From: Legionella genomosp. 1 | GTDB lineage: Bacteria > Pseudomonadota > Gammaproteobacteria > Legionellales > Legionellaceae | Direction: 5' to 3' | Assembly: GCA_945867185.1 (NCBI GenBank) | Contig: CAMBHM010000118.1 | Coordinates: 1-5,145, forward strand | Length of the DNA: 5,145 nucleotides | Shown: piece by piece, positions 1 through 5,145 of the stretch | How the letters are laid out: every line of letters starts with the position of its first letter | Position numbering within the stretch: position 1 is the stretch's first letter | Notes under the pieces: model-generated | Database searches by the model: none | The model's input: the letters and a program-made list of their open reading frames with translations, nothing else | Told to the model about the DNA's origin: nothing | Translations under genes and position numbers: made by a program

Positions 1-284
1 TGCTCCACTTCTTCAGCCGCCGCCGTCATCATTTGTGCCTTGACCGTTGTTAATTGCGCAGTCAATGCTTGTCCCTGATATAACGCTTGTGCCGAAACCT
101 CACCCGCATGATTCACGCGCATCAACCCTGCCACGTGACGCTTCTCAGCGGCGGTTAGAGGAGACTCTAAAAGAGCAACACCAGGGATCGCCCGGACACT
201 TTGCCTTGCTGTTGGCACTATCAAGGTACGCAAAAGCTGATCTACCCCTGAAATCCAAGAATCAAGTACCGTGAATGAACGCAT
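1..284 (-). CDS. coq7: Coq7-type demethoxyubiquinone hydroxylase, N-terminal part (cut by left window edge)
   Basis: Coq7 is a membrane-associated diiron monooxygenase that hydroxylates the ring of demethoxyubiquinone (C6), the last hydroxylation in ubiquinone synthesis; it replaces the FAD enzyme UbiF of E. coli. The 94 complete codons read on the minus strand begin MRSFTVLDSWISGVDQLLRT and reach the family hallmark LMRVNHAGEVSAQALYQGQ at about residues 54-72. Glu62 of the NHAGE motif is the expected first iron ligand. The window ends inside the second ligand motif, E-x-x-H (Glu92, with His95 inferred because only its first two bases, CA, are present). The usual Cys after GEV is Ser here. 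The start is the ATG at 282-284, preceded by AGAGGA at a 6-base spacing, and the resulting N-terminus resembles other proteobacterial Coq7 proteins, including an LRT element near residues 18-20. It is transcribed divergently from the FAH-family gene. Identification is confident; the C-terminal half lies outside the window. Confidence 0.93.
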   Translation of the reverse strand, partial: MRSFTVLDSWISGVDQLLRTLIVPTARQSVRAIPGVALLESPLTAAEKRHVAGLMRVNHAGEVSAQALYQGQALTAQLTTVKAQMMTAAAEEVE

Positions 285-324
285 AGGACATCCTCTGAGT
301 GAAGCCTTCCATAGTACCGTGAAT
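265..324. repeat. Exact 12-bp direct repeat spanning the coq7 start region
   Basis: AGTACCGTGAAT occurs at 265-276 (inside coq7 codons 3-7) and again at 313-324 (29 bases upstream of the coq7 start codon), offset by 48 bases in the same orientation. Two exact 12-mers this close are unlikely by chance in a few hundred bases, so a paired binding site or a small local duplication is possible. Against this, the first copy is ordinary coding sequence for Thr-Val-Leu, and a similar 11-mer, shifted by four bases, occurs near 1983 inside the peptidase gene. No function is claimed. Confidence 0.4.
291..296 (-). promoter_or_regulatory. Shine-Dalgarno site of coq7
   Basis: The minus strand reads AGAGGA here, six bases before the ATG at 282-284. 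It supports this start over the out-of-frame ATG seven bases upstream, which overlaps the end of the purine-rich stretch. Confidence 0.6.
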
Positions 325-373
325 AAGAGCTCACACACAACGAATAGAACCCTGGTCCAGACGAGAAAACACT

Positions 374-403
374 CCAACAGAAATGAACAGCGTACTCTAT
401 ACT
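374..403 (+). promoter_or_regulatory. Candidate sigma-70-type promoter for the FAH-family gene
   Basis: A good -10 hexamer, TATACT (398-403, five of six consensus bases), is preceded after an 18-base spacer by a weak -35 element, CCAACA (374-379, three of six). Transcription would begin near 410 and give a leader of about 23 bases before the ATG at 433. The position in a divergent intergenic region, just upstream of the only rightward gene, supports the call. The -35 element is poor, so an activator or an extended contact may be needed. I did not find an equally good promoter for coq7 on the opposite strand of this 148-base gap. Confidence 0.4.
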
Positions 404-432
404 TAGGGTGTGGCCTTTGAAAAGAGAATGCT

Positions 433-1290
433 ATGAAACTGGTGCGATTTGGAGCGCGCGATGCAGAGCGTCCAGGATTGCTGGATGCAGATGGTAGAGT
501 CCGCGATCTGTCTGCTTGGATCGCGGACTTCAATCCTCAATGTCTTGCGGATTGGATTTGCATGGAACAATTAAAAACACTTGATCCCAGTCAATTACCC
601 CTCATCAGCCAAACAACTCGTCTGGGTCCCTGTCTTGATCGCATCGGGAAAGTGATCTGCATTGGATTTAATTCTCGCTTACACACCAAACAAATGGGCA
701 TGACGCCATTAAAAAACGGTCACATGGTCGTATTTTTAAAACCTTCTTCCGCAGTTTGTGGACCCAACGATCCTATTTTATACACCCGCAATACTAAAAA
801 ATTAGATTGGGAAGCCGAGCTTGGCATTGTCATCGGTAAAAAAGGAAAATATATCAGCAAAAAAGAAGCCAAAGAGCATATTCTAGGATATTTGTGCGTC
901 AATGATCTCTCGGATCGCTATTTGCAACTGGAAACAGGGGACACACAATATACCAAAGCCAAAGGGTTTGACAATGCCGCCCCCATTGGCCCGTATCTTG
1001 TCACTCGAGATGACATTGCCGACTCAAACCAGTTACAAATCAAACTATGGGTGAATGGGATGCTCCGACAAAACTTCAATACTAGAGACTATCTTCACAA
1101 CGATGTCGCTATCGTAAGCTATGTCAGCCAATACTTCACCTTATATCCCGGGGACGTCATTTCCATGGGCTCGGCCCCAGGTACCGCCAAATCATTAGGC
1201 GAAGAGGCCTATTTAAAACCCAATGATCGGGTGGTCCTGGCTATCAGTGGTCTTGGTCAACAAGAACAAGTGGTGTGCATTGAGTCTTAG
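433..1290 (+). CDS. Fumarylacetoacetate hydrolase (FAH) superfamily protein with an altered catalytic dyad position
   Basis: FAH-family enzymes are cytoplasmic and use a divalent metal to cleave, hydrolyse or decarboxylate beta-diketo or 2-oxo acids. The 285-residue length and layout, a small N-terminal domain of about 70 residues followed by the catalytic fold, match the 2,4-diketo-3-deoxy-fuconate hydrolase / FAHD1-like branch. Conserved blocks are KVICIGFN (73-80), FLKPSSAVCGPND (101-113), DWEAELGIVIGK (125-136), VNDLSDR (156-162), KGFDNAAPIGP (177-187), NTRD (216-219) and YPGDVIS (238-244). The expected metal ligands Glu127, Glu129 and Asp158 are all present. The catalytic His (His84) is kept, but the partner position three residues later, normally Glu, is Gln87, and the usual Tyr after Asn80 is Ser. 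The ATG at 433 follows an AGAGA-like site; a three-codon out-of-frame ATG-CTA-TGA (428-436) overlaps it. The gene is divergent from coq7 and convergent with the peptidase gene. The substrate cannot be told from sequence. Confidence 0.9.
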   Translation: MKLVRFGARDAERPGLLDADGRVRDLSAWIADFNPQCLADWICMEQLKTLDPSQLPLISQTTRLGPCLDRIGKVICIGFNSRLHTKQMGMTPLKNGHMVVFLKPSSAVCGPNDPILYTRNTKKLDWEAELGIVIGKKGKYISKKEAKEHILGYLCVNDLSDRYLQLETGDTQYTKAKGFDNAAPIGPYLVTRDDIADSNQLQIKLWVNGMLRQNFNTRDYLHNDVAIVSYVSQYFTLYPGDVISMGSAPGTAKSLGEEAYLKPNDRVVLAISGLGQQEQVVCIES

Positions 1291-2327
1291 CTCAACTGAC
1301 GAATACGTTGAATTTCTAATACCAACGCTTTGAAATAGGCGTAGGACATGTAAAAGTCCCCGTGATCACCCACTCGCTCACCCCAGGAATTTCGCAATGT
1401 CAACAAACCTTGATGTGTTTGGCCCTTGGCATCCACAGCAACCGCTGCATCGTCATAACCCGTGATAATCATTTCATGCCCTGGTAGATCCGTTTCAGAG
1501 GCCATCCCCTCTACTATCTCAGGCGTTAAGATCCAGCTGTCATAAGAGGCTTTATAACGTCCTACAGCCCCTGCTATCCCCTCAGTACTCGCAGGCAATA
1601 ATACACCAAACGTGAGCCTGTCTCCTGCGTTCAATGATTTTTTTACAAGCATCAGCATGTCATCCATATTCACACTATCCAATACGGCTTGATAAGAATC
1701 TAACATCGATGACCAAGCAACCCGCGTATTATTCAAGGCGCTTGCTATCTGATGATAGGCTTCCGGCGTCATGTCAGTCTTGGACTGTCCACCAGCAGGG
1801 TACTGCGTCAGCCCTCCACATCCAACTGCGGTTTGATTGGCCTTGCTCACTATTCCATAAGCGTCCATTTGGCTAAGAACCGCCCCACCCAAGGCACCCT
1901 CCCATCCACTTGGATTATACCCATTGTTTTCTATGTATTGGCCGAGCTGTAAAAGACACAGTTGGCTTATATAATCCCCTCGATCAAGTACCGCATCAAT
2001 CGCTGCGGTATTGGCAAACGTCACACAAGTACCATGCCCTCCTTGATCAAGTACTGGCACTCGTCCCATCCCTAACTGCACAGAGGTCATCCCAAGCGTA
2101 TGAGGTGCTGACTGTTGCACCTGCTCTAGCCGATTGCGGAAGGTATGTCGTGCCTTAGCAGACAACGCAATTCTTAATAAAGTGATCTGTTTGATAACTG
2201 GCGCTGCAAAACGCGTGGCAGGAGACACTGTAATCGGCCGATCAATACTGCCGATCACCTGCACCTCTTGTGCAAGTGCACTCACACTCACACACACACA
2301 CAACACCATCGCACTTAATACTCTCAT
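1287..2327 (-). CDS. Exported papain-fold (C1 family) cysteine peptidase
   Basis: This predicted cysteine endopeptidase would act in the periplasm or outside the cell. The first 20 residues form a signal peptide: MR, a hydrophobic stretch (about 3-16), then a type I cleavage site after ALA (18-20), leaving Gln20 or Glu21 at the mature end depending on the exact cut. Residues about 21-85 could be a short propeptide. The papain-type active site is complete: oxyanion-hole Gln95 and nucleophile Cys101 in LDQGGHGTC, His284 in GHEMIITGYDD, and Asn313 in LRNSWGE. Cys124 and Cys170 are the only other cysteines of the mature part and could pair. The overall pattern recalls a Legionella C1 peptidase with a short helical prosequence (Lpg2622, from memory). 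The ATG at 2325-2327 follows AAGGGG (2334-2339) by six bases. It starts 12 bases after the ubiI stop, so co-transcription is likely, and it overlaps the end of the FAH-family gene by 4 bases. The natural substrate is unknown. Confidence 0.9.
   Translation of the reverse strand: MRVLSAMVLCVCVSVSALAQEVQVIGSIDRPITVSPATRFAAPVIKQITLLRIALSAKARHTFRNRLEQVQQSAPHTLGMTSVQLGMGRVPVLDQGGHGTCVTFANTAAIDAVLDRGDYISQLCLLQLGQYIENNGYNPSGWEGALGGAVLSQMDAYGIVSKANQTAVGCGGLTQYPAGGQSKTDMTPEAYHQIASALNNTRVAWSSMLDSYQAVLDSVNMDDMLMLVKKSLNAGDRLTFGVLLPASTEGIAGAVGRYKASYDSWILTPEIVEGMASETDLPGHEMIITGYDDAAVAVDAKGQTHQGLLTLRNSWGERVGDHGDFYMSYAYFKALVLEIQRIRQLS
2289..2302. repeat. (CA)7 dinucleotide tract within the peptidase signal-peptide codons
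   Basis: Seven uninterrupted CA units lie on the plus strand, (TG)7 on the coding strand, with further interrupted CA-rich sequence from 2281. They encode part of the hydrophobic core of the signal peptide, around residues 9-13 (Leu-Cys-Val-Cys-Val). Gain or loss of one unit would shift the frame near the start of the gene. The Cys/Val/Ser-rich core is a direct product of this repeat. Confidence 0.85.
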
Positions 2328-2339
2328 ACCACACCCCTT

Positions 2340-3494
2340 TTATGAAAAATCAGCTTGCCCAATAAACAGTCTTTTAAGAAGAGACAATCGATCGCACGCA
2401 CGAAGACCGACTCCCCTTAACCATCGAACAGGAGAAGATGGATTAGAAAATATCATTTTGATACCTTCCATGAGTACGATGGTTTGCCACGCTTTCGCAC
2501 GCCGCTCACGATGATAGGCTTCCAACAAACGAGAAGAAACAAGAGAATCCTTATCATTTTGTAAAAGTTTCAACCAAGTAGAAAGATCCGCTAATCCCAG
2601 ATTCAATCCCAAACCTGCCATCGGATGGATCGTATGCGCCGCGTCCCCCATCAGGATCCAACGAGCACCACTGTACCGTTGCGCTTGTCGCATGTGCAGT
2701 GGAAAGGCATGACGCGTCCCCAATACTTGACAGTTACCGAGCACATAGGACATGGTCTTGGCTACTTTTTCTGAAAATACCGTCTCACTATACGCCAACA
2801 AGTCTTCAACCTGTGAAGGACTTGCTGACCAAACAATCGAAACATGATGCGGATGTGCCAACGGTAAGAACGCCAATGACTCCCCCTGTTGAAACACTTG
2901 ATACGCCGTTCCCTCATGCGCTTTTTCCGTCTGCATGGTTGCAACCAAAGCATCCTGATGATACGACCACGTAGTCAATGGCACGTTTAAACAAGCCCTT
3001 GTCGTCGAGGCGGCCCCTTCTGCCAGTATCATCAAATCAGCATGCCATTCGGTCTTATCATCCCTTAAAATCATTCGATCTGAGGTGTTCTGCACAGTAC
3101 CTATTCTTGTGTCTGAGTATAGCGTCACCCCCGCCACTTCCAGTTGCTCAAACAGCGCTTGTTTTAGAACCGATTCTAGTAAAATAGTCCCCAAGCGATC
3201 ACGGCCCACCAACCGTGCATCAAAATCAATGTGCGCTGTTGTTGAAGCATCCCAGACATGCATATGCCGATACGGTGAAACATGTCGTGCATCCAAGCTT
3301 GCCCAAACGCCCAACTCCGAGAATAACCTTTGTGAAGCATGATTGATGGCATACACCCGAGAAGAGGACTGATGCGCTACCAAGGGGCCCGCATCAAGCA
3401 GGGCTACTTTATACCCGCGTTGGCTCATCGCCAGGGCCGCACTCAACCCAACCACACCGCCCCCTAATACCACCACTTCAAACGACGAGATCAT
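2340..3494 (-). CDS. ubiI: UbiI-like FAD-dependent ubiquinone-biosynthesis hydroxylase (UbiH/UbiF/VisC/COQ6 family)
   Basis: Members of this family are flavoprotein monooxygenases that add hydroxyl groups to the quinone precursor ring using O2 and NAD(P)H, in a complex near the inner membrane. The 384 residues show an FAD-binding Rossmann motif GGGVVG (11-16), an Arg-Val-Tyr-Ala-Ile-Asn block (46-51), and the second FAD motif MGDAAHTIHPMAGLGLNLG (282-300). GDAAH separates it from the UbiH type, which has GNAA. C5 hydroxylation (UbiI role) is inferred because UbiH is next door and Coq7 covers C6. Two motif changes stand out: the middle ADG motif reads AEG (Glu159 for Asp), and the usual GQG reads GLG (Leu295 for Gln). 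The C-terminus is somewhat shorter than in E. coli UbiI (about 400 residues). Its start overlaps the end of ubiH by 17 bases and carries a strong ribosome site, so translation is probably coupled. The exact regiospecificity, and so the symbol, is less certain than the family. Confidence 0.85.
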   Translation of the reverse strand: MISSFEVVVLGGGVVGLSAALAMSQRGYKVALLDAGPLVAHQSSSRVYAINHASQRLFSELGVWASLDARHVSPYRHMHVWDASTTAHIDFDARLVGRDRLGTILLESVLKQALFEQLEVAGVTLYSDTRIGTVQNTSDRMILRDDKTEWHADLMILAEGAASTTRACLNVPLTTWSYHQDALVATMQTEKAHEGTAYQVFQQGESLAFLPLAHPHHVSIVWSASPSQVEDLLAYSETVFSEKVAKTMSYVLGNCQVLGTRHAFPLHMRQAQRYSGARWILMGDAAHTIHPMAGLGLNLGLADLSTWLKLLQNDKDSLVSSRLLEAYHRERRAKAWQTIVLMEGIKMIFSNPSSPVRWLRGVGLRACDRLSLLKRLFIGQADFS

Positions 3495-4680
3495 GACGAC
3501 TCCTCAAAGGGATCCCACAAATTAAATCAGGGCTCACGCCACCAAACCCTTGTGTATATCGAGTCAGCACCTGTTGTAAGGGGGACATCACCTCTAAAGC
3601 CAGCAAGCCTGCACCGCGCAATACCGATACACCAGGGAGCCGGTTGGCATACACGGCTATCAAGCCATCTGTCAAATACGTGATGACAGCCGTATCCTGT
3701 TTTCTCAAACGTTGGTACTCCACAAGCATATTTGAATCCAGTCCGTATTCAGCAATACATTGTGCGAGCATAGCAACATCTCGCAACCCCAAATTAAATC
3801 CTTGCCCTGCCACAGGATGCAATGTATGCGCGGCATTTCCAACAAACACCACCGATCCCAACACTTGTTTTGGCATGAGCACTTGTTTCAAAGGGTAAAT
3901 GACACGTTTACCCGCCTTCACAAAGCGCCCCAATCGGTACCCAAAGGCGCGCTGTAAAGCCTTTAAAAAATCACGTTCAGAGCGTGCTAACATCTGCTCC
4001 GCTTCCTTCGGTTCCAAGGCCCACACCAAAGCCGAACGCTGATGGCTCATCGGCAACAGTGCCAACGGCCCTGATGGCGTAAATCGTTCATAGGCTTTTT
4101 GACAATGCGGGCGCGCCAATCCAATATTAGCAACCACCGCCAACTGTTCATAAGCCTTTACCTGCGCTTGCAGGTGGCACAATCGACGTACCGTTGAATC
4201 TGTCCCATCAGCCGCCACAATCAGTCGGGCAGACAAAATCTCTTGACGCCCCGCACGCAGAAACGTCACCTCTCCTTTTATAGGATCCAATGCCTGCACG
4301 GTAGCTGGCGCAATCAATTGATCTTCAGGAAGCAATTGATTCAAGGCCTGGTTGATCTGCTGCATTTCTACTACATGGCCCAATGGCGTCTCTGCCGTCC
4401 CCTGCATTTCTAACTGACCAAAACGGTGCTGTTCGGAAACATGAACGGACAGGATAGAAGAGGCCTCGGCTTCTAACAGTGGCCAAACCTGAAGCATTTG
4501 CAATAAGCGAACACTAGCCGGAGCTAAAGCCAAGGTACGTGCATCAAAATCAGTGGGTTCACGATTTGAAATAGGATTGACCTCAATCAACTGCGACCGA
4601 ACTCCCAATCCTGCCAACGCAAGCATCAAGGTCGCACCCGCTAAGCCCCCCCCAATAATCAAGACATCGGTTTCAAGCAT
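3478..4680 (-). CDS. ubiH: UbiH, FAD-dependent 2-octaprenyl-6-methoxyphenol hydroxylase
   Basis: UbiH performs the C1 ring hydroxylation in aerobic ubiquinone synthesis. The 400-residue protein has the family's usual length. Visible in order are the N-terminal FAD motif GGGLAG (10-15) followed by an acidic beta-strand end (Glu33), the block DFDARTLALAPAS (44-56), the middle motif AADGTDSTVRRL (156-167), and VGNAAHTLHPVAGQGFNLGL (280-299). The Asn in GNAA, where most relatives have Asp, is typical of UbiH (E. coli UbiH also has GNAA) and separates it from the neighbouring UbiI-like protein. Its ATG overlaps the pepP stop by one base (TAATG), with only a weak GGTGG stretch upstream, so translation probably depends on reinitiation after pepP. 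The next gene, ubiI, starts inside its 3' end. No broken motif is seen. Confidence in the family is very high and in the UbiH assignment high. Confidence 0.92.
   Translation of the reverse strand: MLETDVLIIGGGLAGATLMLALAGLGVRSQLIEVNPISNREPTDFDARTLALAPASVRLLQMLQVWPLLEAEASSILSVHVSEQHRFGQLEMQGTAETPLGHVVEMQQINQALNQLLPEDQLIAPATVQALDPIKGEVTFLRAGRQEILSARLIVAADGTDSTVRRLCHLQAQVKAYEQLAVVANIGLARPHCQKAYERFTPSGPLALLPMSHQRSALVWALEPKEAEQMLARSERDFLKALQRAFGYRLGRFVKAGKRVIYPLKQVLMPKQVLGSVVFVGNAAHTLHPVAGQGFNLGLRDVAMLAQCIAEYGLDSNMLVEYQRLRKQDTAVITYLTDGLIAVYANRLPGVSVLRGAGLLALEVMSPLQQVLTRYTQGFGGVSPDLICGIPLRSRHDLVV
3500..3505 (-). promoter_or_regulatory. Shine-Dalgarno site of ubiI, located inside ubiH
   Basis: The minus strand reads GAGGAG, five bases before the ATG at 3492-3494. 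It lies within the last codons of ubiH and fixes the ubiI start so that the two genes overlap by 17 bases. The ubiI Rossmann motif begins ten residues after this start, as expected. Confidence 0.7.
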
Positions 4681-5145
4681 TATCCACCACGAACCAAAGC
4701 CTCAATATCATCTATTTCAGACACCAACGCTTGTGATAAATTCTGACATCCTTCCGCTGTCACCAACACATCGTCCTCGATGCGGATCCCAATGCCGCCC
4801 CAACGCGGATCGATGCCTGGATGATTGGGACTAATATATAACCCTGGCTCAACAGTCAGCACCATGCCTGGTTCAAATGGACGCCATGCTCCTTGTCTCT
4901 GATAAGACCCAACATCATGCACATCAAGGCCTAGCCAGTGCCCGGAGTTGTGCATGTAAAATGATTTATAAGCCTCTTGTGTTATCAGCCCATCGACCGA
5001 TCCCTTCAACAGTCCAAGATCACATAATCCAGAGGTCAATGTTCGAACGACCGCTTGTTGCACTTCGTTCCAATAATGCCCGGGACGCACACAGGCCATA
5101 CCTGCTTTTTGCGCCTGCAACACCAAGGCATAGATCTCCCGCTGC
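4680..5145 (-). CDS. pepP: Xaa-Pro aminopeptidase (aminopeptidase P), C-terminal part (cut by right window edge)
   Basis: Aminopeptidase P is a cytoplasmic dimanganese enzyme of the M24 'pita-bread' family that removes an N-terminal residue preceding proline. Only the last 154 complete codons are in the window; the reading frame is open to the edge and begins QREIYALV, so the first TTG/ATG-like codon inside is not the true start. Counting from the edge, the metal or active-site residues are seen in GHWLG (His69), DVHDVG (His76), TVEPGLY (Glu99) and IRIEDDV (Glu123). The two aspartate ligands lie upstream, outside the window. The segment EAYKSFYMH and the end DIDDIEALV also match the E. coli enzyme pattern. 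The stop codon overlaps the ubiH start (TAATG), the standard gammaproteobacterial pepP-ubiH junction; the operon promoter must lie to the right of this window. Confidence 0.95.
   Translation of the reverse strand, partial: QREIYALVLQAQKAGMACVRPGHYWNEVQQAVVRTLTSGLCDLGLLKGSVDGLITQEAYKSFYMHNSGHWLGLDVHDVGSYQRQGAWRPFEPGMVLTVEPGLYISPNHPGIDPRWGGIGIRIEDDVLVTAEGCQNLSQALVSEIDDIEALVRGG

Noticed and set aside
47..274. Rightward open frame of 75 codons opposite coq7.
   Set aside because: It lies antisense to a strongly conserved Coq7 sequence, has no ribosome site of note and resembles no protein I know.
318..335. A CRP-like inverted repeat, CGTGA and TCACA, in the coq7/FAH intergenic gap.
   Set aside because: The half-sites are separated by 8 bases rather than the 6 expected for CRP, and the left half-site differs from consensus, so it is not supportable as a CRP site.
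1280..1295. Possible bidirectional terminator hairpin between the convergent genes.
   Set aside because: The stem is only 5 bp and A/T-containing, and neither strand has a T-run after it.
1983..1993. An 11-base match to the start of coq7 (ATCAAGTACCG, also at 261-271).
   Set aside because: Both are coding sequence for Val-Leu-Asp with the same codons; coincidence is the simpler explanation.
2134..2514. Rightward open frame of 126 codons across the peptidase/ubiI junction.
   Set aside because: It is antisense to two well-supported genes and its translation shows no recognisable domain; it is a shadow frame.
4680..5126. Treating the pepP segment as a complete 148-codon gene starting at the TTG at 5126.
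   Set aside because: The frame stays open to the window edge, and the upstream residues QREIYA continue the aminopeptidase P match, so the gene is simply cut by the edge.

Overview
The window (5,145 bases, roughly 48-50% G+C judged from sampled lines) looks like a gammaproteobacterial chromosome segment. The gene order pepP-ubiH-ubiI on one strand is the classic gammaproteobacterial arrangement. The use of a diiron Coq7-type hydroxylase, together with an exported papain-fold (C1) peptidase of a kind I know from Legionella, suggests a member of the Legionellales or a relative. G+C is higher than in most Legionella, so this placement is an inference only.

Layout, left to right. Bases 1-284 (minus strand) hold the N-terminal third or more of Coq7, the demethoxyubiquinone hydroxylase, cut by the left edge. 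Bases 285-432 are a divergent promoter region containing a plausible promoter for the rightward gene and one copy of an exact 12-bp direct repeat. Bases 433-1290 (plus strand) hold a fumarylacetoacetate hydrolase (FAH) superfamily enzyme. From there to the right edge every gene is on the minus strand. In transcription order (right to left) these are pepP (C-terminal part only, cut by the right edge), ubiH, a UbiI-like FAD monooxygenase, and an exported C1-family cysteine peptidase that converges on the FAH gene with a 4-base overlap. There is no gene-free stretch longer than 148 bases, and I see no RNA gene, CRISPR array, insertion sequence or attachment site.

How the genes fit together: UbiH, the UbiI-like enzyme and Coq7 would together supply the three ring hydroxylations of aerobic ubiquinone synthesis, which is an unusually complete set for about 4.7 kb. 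pepP, ubiH and ubiI are tightly coupled by a one-base TAATG junction and a 17-base overlap. The peptidase gene follows only 12 bases after ubiI, so it probably shares the transcript although it acts outside the cytoplasm. The FAH-family enzyme has no visible link to quinone synthesis.

I did not find an obviously new system. The points most worth a second look are a (CA)7 tract in the signal-peptide codons of the peptidase, an apparent Glu-to-Gln change at the catalytic dyad of the FAH-family protein, and two changed motif residues in the UbiI-like protein.
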